A stretch of 5,608 nucleotides of DNA, taken from positions 1 to 5,608 of the forward strand of contig JAICJW010000306.1 in NCBI GenBank assembly GCA_025928215.1, given 5' to 3'. Below are positions 1 to 5,443 of the stretch, one piece after another (within the stretch, counting starts at the first letter, position 1; each line of letters starts with the position of its first letter). The position numbers and the translations under genes were made by a program. This stretch comes from Chloroflexia bacterium (GTDB taxonomy: Bacteria > Chloroflexota > Chloroflexia > Thermomicrobiales > JALYUS01). Below the pieces are notes generated by a model, which ran no database searches, was not told the DNA's origin, and saw only the letters and a list, made by a program, of their open reading frames with translations.

Positions 1-1
1 A

Positions 2-11
2 TGTACGTACA
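2..11. promoter_or_regulatory. 10-bp perfect palindrome upstream of the first gene
   Basis: TGTACGTACA is its own reverse complement. It lies about 28 bases upstream of the candidate -10 box at 39-44, a position where an activator or repressor could bind. The window edge hides what lies further upstream, and a 10-bp palindrome is not rare, so this is only a candidate operator with no assigned protein. Confidence 0.15.
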
Positions 12-21
12 CCCCTAGCCG

Positions 22-33
22 GAACGCCTGTTC
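22..33. promoter_or_regulatory. LexA-type (SOS box-like) operator candidate
   Basis: GAAC-GCCT-GTTC is an exact match to the GAAC-N4-GTTC core recognised by LexA of the Gram-positive type (Bacillus and actinobacterial SOS boxes). It ends five bases before the TATACT -10 box, so a bound repressor would cover the promoter spacer. No -35 box resembling TTGACA is visible. That LexA of this organism uses the same core is inferred, since no lexA gene is in the window. Confidence 0.45.
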
Positions 34-38
34 TCGGG

Positions 39-44
39 TATACT
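39..44 (+). promoter_or_regulatory. Candidate -10 box for the tandem GNAT gene
   Basis: TATACT differs from TATAAT at one base. It would place the transcription start near base 51 and give a leader of roughly 30 bases before the ATG at 84, containing the Shine-Dalgarno at 71-75. The expected -35 region (about 16-21, TAGCCG) is a poor match, so the promoter may be weak or need an activator. Confidence 0.4.
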
Positions 45-83
45 TTGGTTGCGGGCCGTTTTGCACGACCGAGGACAACGCGG

Positions 84-1199
84 ATGACGAGTGTTCGTCA
101 ACGTAAGGACACAGCGATTTCCCCGCCACAGCGCAGCCCCTATTCAATTCGCCCGGTGCATTGGACCGACTTACCCACCTTGCGCGGTCTGCGTGGTGAG
201 ACAGCGCGGCTCGACATGCCGGAAGGGATCATCTCCGGCCTGCGCCCGATCCGCACCGCCGTACGGGGCATTATCCCATCGCTCGGCAATGTCTGGACGT
301 TTGTGCTCGTCAAAGAGGGTGAGGTCCATGCCTTCGCGCAGGCGCGGCCCCGGCGGGACAGCCATACGTGGGATGTCATCTACCTCGCCTATGGGCGGAA
401 GGACCGCATCGGTTCGGCGGAAGTGCGCGACGCGATGTGGACCGCGCTGCTCGATGCGGCGACGCGCACAGCGGGCCGACGGCGGGCGACGCGGCTGTTC
501 GCACGGGTGCCGGACAGTGCGGACGCGATGATCGCGCTGCGCGATGCGGGCTACATCACCTACGGCCGGGAGATGCTGTACGTCGCGCCATATCACAAGG
601 CGGCACAAGACGCGGGCGAGCAGCCGAGGCTCCACCGCCAGCAAGGAGGCGAAACATGGGCGATCCACCAACTCTACACGCTGACGACGCCAAAAGCGAT
701 GCAGTTCGCGGAGGCGCGTACCAGTGTCTTCTGGGATATTCCGCGGAAGGCATCTGACCGCGCGGCCTACTGGATCGGTGAAGCGCATGAAGTGACGGCG
801 TACGCCCGCACCCTGAGCGGCGAACACGCCTACCTGATTGATGTGCTCTTCCGGCCCGAAGCGCGCGAGCAAGTGCCGGGGTTCGTGCGGAGTGTCCTCA
901 CGACGCTCTCCGCCAGCGAGGGCGATCTCATTTATGTGCGAGCGCTGGGACATCAGGAGGATTTGGGCGGCATGCTCGAGGCGCTCGGCTTTTCGCTTCT
1001 GATCCGCCAGTCATTGTTGGTGAAATACACGACCATCTCGGTTCGGGAGGCGGTACCGGCATTTGCTCCCGTTCCGGTTCTTCGCAAAGCGGTCGCCGGG
1101 CGTGTGCCGTCGTTGTCGGCACGTCGTAGTGCTTCGATCCGTTTGTGGCACCGGATCGTCCAGTCACCCTGGCCAAGTCATGGTGGGGATCTACCGTAA
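84..1199 (+). CDS. Tandem GNAT-like N-acetyltransferase family protein
   Basis: A 371-residue protein that looks like two GNAT-fold units in a row. The first unit opens with the usual GNAT strand-helix IRPVHWTDLPTLRGL (about residues 22-36) and closes with DAGYITYGREMLYV, the end-of-domain pattern in which an aromatic or glycine precedes the last strands. A second unit, roughly residues 195-335, has the central strand AYLIDVLF and ends with ALGFSLLIRQSLLVKY. About 40 basic, low-complexity residues follow. The clear acetyl-CoA loop (Q/R-x-x-G-x-G/A) is not obvious in either half, so catalytic activity is uncertain and the substrate is unknown. ATG at 84 is chosen because GAGGA (71-75) lies eight bases upstream. 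The longer reading from TTG at 45 would start inside the candidate -10 box and has no ribosome site. A LexA-like palindrome sits in the promoter. The gene ends 101 bases before the next and shows no obvious tie to its neighbour. Confidence 0.7.
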   Translation: MTSVRQRKDTAISPPQRSPYSIRPVHWTDLPTLRGLRGETARLDMPEGIISGLRPIRTAVRGIIPSLGNVWTFVLVKEGEVHAFAQARPRRDSHTWDVIYLAYGRKDRIGSAEVRDAMWTALLDAATRTAGRRRATRLFARVPDSADAMIALRDAGYITYGREMLYVAPYHKAAQDAGEQPRLHRQQGGETWAIHQLYTLTTPKAMQFAEARTSVFWDIPRKASDRAAYWIGEAHEVTAYARTLSGEHAYLIDVLFRPEAREQVPGFVRSVLTTLSASEGDLIYVRALGHQEDLGGMLEALGFSLLIRQSLLVKYTTISVREAVPAFAPVPVLRKAVAGRVPSLSARRSASIRLWHRIVQSPWPSHGGDLP

Positions 1200-1239
1200 A
1201 GTCCGCGGTGGCGTTGCCCCCTTCGTTCTCACGGATGCC

Positions 1240-1257
1240 CGGCGCGGGCCCGCGCCG
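1240..1257. terminator. GC-only 18-bp palindrome, possible transcription-end hairpin
   Basis: Bases 1240-1257 are a perfect palindrome that can fold as a 7-bp GC stem with a GGCC loop. It lies 41 bases after the stop of the GNAT-like gene and 44 bases before the TTG start of the ATPase. There is no T-tract after it, so classical intrinsic termination is not shown. It could instead be a pause or mRNA-end hairpin, or a protein-binding site. An alternative pairing of CCCGG (1238-1242) with CCGGG (1260-1264) competes with it. Confidence 0.35.
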
Positions 1258-1287
1258 TACCGGGAGCCCCCAGCCACTCAGCGGGTA

Positions 1288-1295
1288 AGAAGGTG
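1288..1295 (+). promoter_or_regulatory. Ribosome binding site that fixes a TTG start
   Basis: AGAAGGTG matches the anti-Shine-Dalgarno complement AGGAGGTG at seven of eight bases and ends five bases before TTG at 1301. The first alternative in-frame start, GTG at 1391, has no comparable site, so the TTG is the preferred start of the R3H/ATPase gene. Confidence 0.7.
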
Positions 1296-1300
1296 CAACT

Positions 1301-3166
1301 TTGGAAAATGTCTACGCCCCCTTTGGAGCATCGGAGCCTGTCGAACGCGCGCCGCAATCGCCGACCCAGCGCCGGCAATACGAGCACGAAGTGACGGATA
1401 ATCTCGAGGATTTGCTCTCGGTTCTCCCCCCGCATATCGAGTTGGCGCTGACCGAGCTTGGTAATCGCGATGCCCTGCTGGAAATCGTCCTCGATCTCGG
1501 CCGCCGTCCGGAGGCGCGCTACGAGGGTGACGAGATCACGCTCGGCGATGCCGAAGTGACGCGTGCGGACCTTCTGTACGTCGCGGAGCGCATCGGCCAG
1601 TTCGGCGGCGATAATCGCGCCGGTATCGAGCGGACGCTGCATCGCATCTCCGCGATCCGCAACCGCAAGGGCGAGATTGTCGGCCTCACCTGCCGTATTG
1701 GTCGCGCGGTCTACGGCACGATTGCCATTTTGCGTGATCTCGTTGAGTCGGGCGAGAGCATCCTGATGCTCGGTCGGCCCGGTGTCGGCAAGACGACGAT
1801 GCTGCGCGAGGCGGCGCGCGTGCTGGCGGACGAACTGCGCAAACGGGTCGTGATCGTGGATACCTCGAATGAGATCGCCGGCGACGGAGACATCCCCCAC
1901 CCCTCGATTGGCCGGGCGCGGCGCATGCAGGTACCGACGCCGACCGCGCAGCACGCCGTGATGATCGAGGCGGTCGAGAACCATATGCCGGAAGTGATCG
2001 TCATTGACGAGATCGGCACGGAACTCGAAGCGGGCGCGGCGCGCACGATCGCCGAGCGCGGCGTGCAACTGATCGGCACGGCGCACGGCAACACGCTCGA
2101 AAACCTGATGCTCAACCCGACCCTTTCCGACCTGATCGGCGGCATCCAGTCCGTCACGCTCTCCGACGAGGAGGCGCGGCGGCGCGGCACGCAGAAGTCC
2201 ATCCTGGAGCGCAAGGCGCCGCCGACCTTCTCCGTGATGGTCGAACTGCGCGAGCGCGATCAAGTCGCGGTCTATCATGATGTCGCGGCGATGGTGGACG
2301 CGACGCTCCGCAACCAGACGGTCGAACCGGAAGTCCGCAAGCGGCTGGACGACGGCGGCTACGAAATCCTTTCCACCCCGGCGCGCTTCGGCGCGACCCA
2401 TCGCCGCGAGCGGGAGAATTCGAGCGGTCGCGGGCAATGGAACGAGCGGCGCAGCCAGTCGCCCGTTCTCTTGCCGGAACGGATGACGGGGCGCACCGCA
2501 CAGCGTGCCGTGGAGACGATCTCCCCGATGGAGCGGCTGACCGGCATCACGCCGACCGGCGCCTTCGGGGCGCGTGACCAGCACGCTGCCTATGCAGAGG
2601 TTGAACCGGTCGAGCCGGCGCGGCGCGTGCCGGTCGTCCATGAACTGCGCGATCCGGTGCGGCGCGGGCGCGGCACGGAGGAGAAGCCGCTACGGATTTA
2701 CCCGTTCGGCGTCAGCCGCAACCGCCTCGAGGAGGCGATTCGCACTGTGCGCGTCGCGGCGGTGATCGTTCGCACGATCAAAGAGGCGGACGCGGTGATG
2801 ACGCTCAAGAACTACTACCGCCGCCGTCCGCAGCCGCTCGTCGAGGCGGAAGTGAATGGCACGCCGGTCTACGTGCTGCGCTCGAATACGCAGCAGCAGA
2901 TGGAGAGCGTGCTTGCCAATGTCTTTGAAGTTTCCCGGACCGCACCGGAACCGGAGAAGCCGTCCGATCCCCAGTTGAAGGCGATTGAAGAGACAGAGGC
3001 AGCGATCAGCAGCGTACTCGATAACGTCGAGGCAGTGGAACTGCAACCACAATCGTCGTATATCCGCCGCTTGCAGCATCAAATGGCCGAGCGCTATAAC
3101 CTGCGCTCCCGCAGCCGCGGGCAAGGCTCGGACCGGCGCGTCGAGATCTTCCGTAGCGCGGACTAG
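1301..3166 (+). CDS. Ycf45/SpoIIIAA-like P-loop ATPase with C-terminal R3H domain
   Basis: A 621-residue protein predicted to bind single-stranded nucleic acid and ATP. Residues about 30-150 form the conserved N-terminal part that begins with the LPPHI motif. The P-loop ATPase core follows: Walker A GRPGVGKTT at 158-166, DTSNEIAG at 187-194, Walker B VIVIDEIG at 232-239 with D236 and E237, and GTAHGN at 259-264. This pattern, and the following SVTLSDEEARRRGTQ stretch, is that of the Ycf45 family of cyanobacteria and plastids, related to the sporulation ATPase SpoIIIAA. Residues about 345-463 are a variable, Arg- and Pro-rich linker. From L464 (LRIYPFGVS) to about 548 comes the conserved region that precedes R3H in this family. 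The R3H signature is R589-LQ-H593 (Arg, three residues, His), followed by a basic segment to the C-terminus. The exact role is unknown; nothing here points to sporulation. The TTG start is supported by the Shine-Dalgarno at 1288-1295. The gene is followed at once by a long hairpin and appears to be its own transcription unit. Confidence 0.92.
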   Translation: MENVYAPFGASEPVERAPQSPTQRRQYEHEVTDNLEDLLSVLPPHIELALTELGNRDALLEIVLDLGRRPEARYEGDEITLGDAEVTRADLLYVAERIGQFGGDNRAGIERTLHRISAIRNRKGEIVGLTCRIGRAVYGTIAILRDLVESGESILMLGRPGVGKTTMLREAARVLADELRKRVVIVDTSNEIAGDGDIPHPSIGRARRMQVPTPTAQHAVMIEAVENHMPEVIVIDEIGTELEAGAARTIAERGVQLIGTAHGNTLENLMLNPTLSDLIGGIQSVTLSDEEARRRGTQKSILERKAPPTFSVMVELRERDQVAVYHDVAAMVDATLRNQTVEPEVRKRLDDGGYEILSTPARFGATHRRERENSSGRGQWNERRSQSPVLLPERMTGRTAQRAVETISPMERLTGITPTGAFGARDQHAAYAEVEPVEPARRVPVVHELRDPVRRGRGTEEKPLRIYPFGVSRNRLEEAIRTVRVAAVIVRTIKEADAVMTLKNYYRRRPQPLVEAEVNGTPVYVLRSNTQQQMESVLANVFEVSRTAPEPEKPSDPQLKAIEETEAAISSVLDNVEAVELQPQSSYIRRLQHQMAERYNLRSRSRGQGSDRRVEIFRSAD

Positions 3167-3171
3167 GTAGC

Positions 3172-3242
3172 GAGTTTGGAGTTCGCTGTTCGATGTTCGG
3201 AGTGGTTCCCGCTTCGAACATCGAACAGCGAACTCCAAACTC
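3172..3242. repeat. 28-bp perfect inverted repeat built of 7-bp units; long hairpin
   Basis: Bases 3172-3199 are the exact reverse complement of 3215-3242. Pairing continues inward through 3200-3205 with 3209-3214 if two G-U pairs are allowed, giving a stem of 34 pairs and a three-base loop (TTC). The left arm is a tandem of four heptamers starting at 3174, 3181, 3188 and 3195, each GTTYGNN. The arms are 50% GC, below the surrounding genes. The element starts five bases after the R3H gene stop. From memory, dispersed palindromic repeats of GTTCGGA-type heptamers occur between genes in several phyla including Chloroflexota; membership is inferred. It could act as a transcription end or mRNA-stabilising hairpin, but only a short T-run (TTT, 3246-3248) follows. 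Confidence 0.88.
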
Positions 3243-3246
3243 CCCT

Positions 3247-3284
3247 TTGCGTTCCGGCTGTTCGTCGTGTAGTATCAGCATAAT
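3247..3284 (+). promoter_or_regulatory. Weak promoter candidates for tmk-darA-zinc ribbon cluster
   Basis: Two overlapping possibilities lie between the long hairpin and tmk. One is TTGCGT (3247-3252), a 17-base spacer and TAGTAT (3270-3275), matching consensus at three and four of six bases. The other is CATAAT (3279-3284), a five-of-six -10 match with no recognisable -35. Either would give a leader of roughly 40-50 bases. The assignment rests on location and partial matches only. Confidence 0.3.
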
Positions 3285-3324
3285 GTGTACGGACACCACG
3301 TAGCGGTACGGATCGAAGCGCGAG

Positions 3325-3336
3325 GAACGGATGTTC
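3325..3336. promoter_or_regulatory. Second LexA-type palindrome, over the tmk start codon
   Basis: GAAC-GGAT-GTTC is another exact GAAC-N4-GTTC core, and its central four bases also fit the RNRY preference of the Bacillus consensus. It covers part of the Shine-Dalgarno region and the first two codons (ATG TTC) of tmk. Its position downstream of any likely promoter is less usual for LexA, though a roadblock is possible. It may be a by-product of the ribosome site and the Met-Phe codons. Confidence 0.25.
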
Positions 3337-3969
3337 ATCACCTTTGAGGGCGTCGAGGGCTGCGGCAAGACAACACAGGCGCGGCTGCTCGCGGCCCGGC
3401 TGGAGGAGCGCGGATCGCGCACGCTCGTCACGCGCGAACCGGGCGGCGCGGCGATCAGCGAGCAAATCCGCGTGATCCTCCTCGACAACAAAAATGACGA
3501 TATGGACGCGATGGCGGAGGCGCTCTTGTATGTCGCGTCGCGCGCGCAGTTCGTCGCCGAGATCGTGCGGCCCGCACTGGCGGCAGAGACGGTCGTCATC
3601 TGTGATCGCTATGCGGATTCGACCCTCGCCTATCAGGGATATGGTCGGGGTCTCGCTATTGGCACGCTCCGCACGCTGAACCGCATTGCGACGGGCGGTC
3701 TCGTACCGGATCGGACGTTCCTGCTCGATTTACCAGTGGATGAAGGCTTGGCCCGCAAGCGGCGCGGCGGTGACTTGAATCGGCTGGACAACGCCGGATA
3801 CGCATTTCACGAACGCGTGAGAAACGGGTATCATGCGCTGGCGGAGGCGGATCCCGCGCGCTGGCGGGTCATTGATGCGGGCGCGGCGCCGTCGGTGGTA
3901 GCGGAGGCGATCTGGGCCGCGCTGTCGCCATTCGTGGGGTGTTCCGTGCTCACCATGACGTATGACTGA
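3331..3969 (+). CDS. tmk: Thymidylate kinase (dTMP kinase)
   Basis: Cytoplasmic enzyme that transfers the ATP gamma-phosphate to dTMP to make dTDP, the step common to the de novo and salvage routes to dTTP. The 212-residue length is normal for the family. The P-loop is FEGVEGCGKTT (residues 5-15, K13 T14), followed by the TREPGG motif (34-39), the DRY motif (D92-R93-Y94) and the dTMP-contacting ST-AYQG segment (97-103). The LID is rich in basic residues (ARKRRGGDLNRL, 141-152) while the P-loop lacks Arg, as in the bacterial type II enzymes. ATG at 3331 follows GAGGA (3322-3326) and opens the protein exactly where the family begins. The last ten residues (VGCSVLTMTYD region) look like a family-variable tail. 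darA begins 14 bases after the stop, so the two are probably co-transcribed. A LexA-like palindrome overlies the start codon. Confidence 0.96.
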   Translation: MFITFEGVEGCGKTTQARLLAARLEERGSRTLVTREPGGAAISEQIRVILLDNKNDDMDAMAEALLYVASRAQFVAEIVRPALAAETVVICDRYADSTLAYQGYGRGLAIGTLRTLNRIATGGLVPDRTFLLDLPVDEGLARKRRGGDLNRLDNAGYAFHERVRNGYHALAEADPARWRVIDAGAAPSVVAEAIWAALSPFVGCSVLTMTYD

Positions 3970-3983
3970 GAGGGCGGGTCAGG

Positions 3984-4322
3984 ATGAGACTGATTTTTGC
4001 GGTCGTTCAGGGTCGTGATGCGGACCGCTTGATCGGTGCGCTGACGCAGAACGGCTACCGCGCGACCCAGATCAACAGCGCCGGTGGGTTCCTGCGCGAA
4101 TCGAATGTAACGGTACTCATCGGCGTCGAAGATTCCCAGGTGCCGGATGTGCTCCGCATTCTCAAGCAGAATTGCTACACGCGCACGCAATATATGAATC
4201 CGCTGATGCCCGTCATGGAGCCGGGCGAATTTTACATGCCGAACCCCATCGAGGTGCAGGTCGGTGGCGCCGCCGTCTTCAGTTTGCGCGTCGTTCGCTT
4301 CGAGCGCATTGTGGTAGACTAG
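3984..4322 (+). CDS. darA: PII-like cyclic-di-AMP receptor DarA/PstA (YaaQ family)
   Basis: A 112-residue cytoplasmic signal protein, expected to form a PII-like trimer that binds c-di-AMP at subunit interfaces. The family length is about 109. The hallmark segments are all present: the N-terminal strand RLIFAVVQ (2-9), N23 and the RAT motif (26-28), GGFLRESN (34-41), the loop glycine G47 in LIGVED, NPLMP (72-76), and the C-terminal EVQVGGAAVF (90-99) followed by the RFE strand. From recall of the Staphylococcus and Bacillus structures, the Arg/Thr of RAT, the GGFLR loop and the Asn after it contact the ligand. The ATG at 3984 has AGAGGG (3969-3974) nine bases upstream. tmk-darA adjacency matches Bacillus, where tmk, darA (yaaQ), yaaR and holB are neighbours; here yaaR and holB are replaced by a zinc-ribbon membrane protein. 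The function of DarA's downstream partner is not established in any organism I know. Confidence 0.95.
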   Translation: MRLIFAVVQGRDADRLIGALTQNGYRATQINSAGGFLRESNVTVLIGVEDSQVPDVLRILKQNCYTRTQYMNPLMPVMEPGEFYMPNPIEVQVGGAAVFSLRVVRFERIVVD

Positions 4323-4337
4323 CGAGAATGCCGTTCG

Positions 4338-4375
4338 CGGCTGCCTCGTGCATGCCCGGCTGCCTGGTGCATGTG
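4338..4375 (+). repeat. 19-bp tandem repeat between darA and the zinc-ribbon gene
   Basis: Two abutting copies begin at 4338 and 4357 with CGGCTGCCT and share 16 of their first 17 bases (C versus G at position ten). CATGCCC (4351-4357) can also pair with GGTGCATG (4366-4373) around a single bulged T, with three further partly wobble pairs outward, so the transcript could fold just upstream of the next gene's Shine-Dalgarno (4381-4387). Whether it is an operator pair, an RNA element or a slippage product cannot be told from one sequence. Confidence 0.5.
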
Positions 4376-4394
4376 CCGCAAGGGGGAATGATCT

Positions 4395-5315
4395 ATGGAT
4401 AAGGTTCTTGAAGTCTTCGCCTCCGGCGCGAAACTGATCATCGCGCTTGGTCTGGCGTATTTCGCCGCGCTCTGGTTCGCGCTCATCGTCTGGACGTACC
4501 GCGATATCGAGCAGCGATCCCGCAGCATCATCACACAGATTTTCGCGACGCTCCTGAGCGTCCTCTTCTTTGTGCCGGGCGCGCTCTTGTACCTCGTCCT
4601 CCGGCCGCGCGATACCCTCGATGAAGCGTTCCAGCGCTCGCTCGAAGAGGAGTACCTTCTCCAGGACCTTGAAGACCTGCCGCGCTGTCATAGCTGCCAT
4701 CGCGCAATTGAGAGTGACTGGGTGATCTGCCCATCGTGCCACACCGAACTCCGGCATGAATGCCCGACATGCGCGCATCTCGTCCGCGTGACGTGGGACA
4801 TTTGCCCCTACTGCGCGACGGAATTGGAGCCGGCCGCCGCGGGTGAGGCACAGGAGAGTAGTATTGGCCGCCTGATGGCGACGATCCGCGAGCGTCTCGG
4901 CAACCAGCCACCGACCGAGGGCGCTCCCGGTGAACCGGTCTATGCCAATCCCATGCCGCCGCAACCCATACCGGTACCGATCCAGCAGTACCAGAATGGG
5001 CACCAGCAGATCCCGGCGCCAGTCGCGCCGGTGCACCGACCGCCGCCGGTCGAGAATGGGCGGACGGAGATGCTTCCGGCCCGCCCCGCCCCGCCATCGC
5101 CGGGCGATCCGTATGGCGCTGATCTGCCGGTCGAGTTCGGTGACGAAGCGGGTCATCGTGCTGAGGTCAATCGCAATGGCGCGAACGGCGTCCGCCCGGA
5201 CAATGGCCGGAATGGGCTCGCACCGAACGGCAATGGGAACGGCTATATCTCCCCGCCCGCCCCGCGTGACGGCACGACCGACGAAGCAGTTGCCCAACGC
5301 AATCGCCCCTCCTAG
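4395..5315 (+). CDS. Membrane protein with two N-terminal helices and a double zinc ribbon
   Basis: A 306-residue protein of unknown function. Two hydrophobic segments (about 12-33 and 46-68) form a hairpin ending in a GALLYLVLRP motif, which resembles the two-helix module seen before zinc ribbons in many Chloroflexota proteins and the PLDc_N-type membrane module. An acidic helix (about 73-95) leads to eight cysteines in four pairs: C98/C101, C112/C115, C123/C126 and C137/C140, the layout of a double zinc ribbon binding two Zn. A short amphipathic helix (about 155-168) follows. The rest is probably disordered: Pro-rich from about 170 to 240, then a stretch with seven Asn-Gly pairs between 261 and 283. 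ATG at 4395 has a strong site AGGGGGA (4381-4387) seven bases upstream. Positive charges do not give a clear topology, although zinc ribbons normally face the cytoplasm. It lies 72 bases after darA and probably shares its transcript, which makes it a candidate DarA partner; that link is inference only. Confidence 0.85.
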   Translation: MDKVLEVFASGAKLIIALGLAYFAALWFALIVWTYRDIEQRSRSIITQIFATLLSVLFFVPGALLYLVLRPRDTLDEAFQRSLEEEYLLQDLEDLPRCHSCHRAIESDWVICPSCHTELRHECPTCAHLVRVTWDICPYCATELEPAAAGEAQESSIGRLMATIRERLGNQPPTEGAPGEPVYANPMPPQPIPVPIQQYQNGHQQIPAPVAPVHRPPPVENGRTEMLPARPAPPSPGDPYGADLPVEFGDEAGHRAEVNRNGANGVRPDNGRNGLAPNGNGNGYISPPAPRDGTTDEAVAQRNRPS

Positions 5316-5332
5316 CACAGCCTCCACCCCTG

Positions 5333-5361
5333 GCCCCTCTCCCGCATGGCGGGAGAGGGGC
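5333..5361. terminator. 13-bp perfect GC-rich hairpin after the zinc-ribbon gene
   Basis: GCCCCTCTCCCGC (5333-5345) pairs perfectly with 5349-5361 around an ATG loop. It begins 18 bases after the zinc-ribbon stop codon and lies between two convergent genes. There is no T-tract on the plus strand, so Rho-independent termination in the textbook form is not shown. The sequence resembles the abundant CCCTCTCCC/GGGAGAGGG intergenic palindromes found in many genomes, and its left arm recurs at 5416-5427. Confidence 0.6.
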
Positions 5362-5414
5362 ATCTCTCCGAGCGGCTCCGGCCTATGTCGTTTGTCCGAG
5401 TTTATTATCGGCGC

Positions 5415-5442
5415 CCCCCTCTCCCGCTTGTGGGGGCCGGGG
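5415..5442. repeat. Second, imperfect copy of the CCCCTCTCCCGC hairpin
   Basis: The 12 bases at 5416-5427 are identical to 5334-5345. Here the arms 5415-5426 and 5431-5442 pair around a CTTG loop with five strong or wobble pairs next to the loop, a G-U closing pair, a 2x2 internal mismatch and four outer C-G pairs. It ends one base before the stop codon of the reverse-strand gene, so it would be the first structure in that gene's 3' untranslated region and may serve as its terminator. Confidence 0.5.
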
Positions 5443-5443
5443 C

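Noticed and set aside
171..953. 260-codon minus-strand frame
   Set aside because: Antisense to the GNAT-like gene, with low-complexity Arg-rich translation and no ribosome site noticed. Read as a GC-driven shadow.
2474..2486. GGAACGGATGACG as a third LexA-like site
   Set aside because: The right half reads GACG rather than GTTC, and it lies deep within coding sequence.
1229..2641. 470-codon open frame on the minus strand
   Set aside because: It lies wholly opposite the conserved ATPase core (Walker A, Walker B). Its translation is rich in Arg, His and Asp with no recognisable domain, which is typical of the complement of a GC-rich gene.
3172..3242. CRISPR repeat
   Set aside because: Only one palindromic unit is present, with no series of spaced repeats and no cas genes.
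3006..3599. Minus-strand frames running through the long hairpin
   Set aside because: They translate the palindromic repeat and the complement of tmk. Repeats of this kind commonly create false open frames.
3831..5363. 510-codon open frame on the minus strand
   Set aside because: It runs antisense to the end of tmk, all of darA and the zinc-ribbon gene, all of which have recognisable motifs and ribosome sites. The frame itself shows no family pattern.
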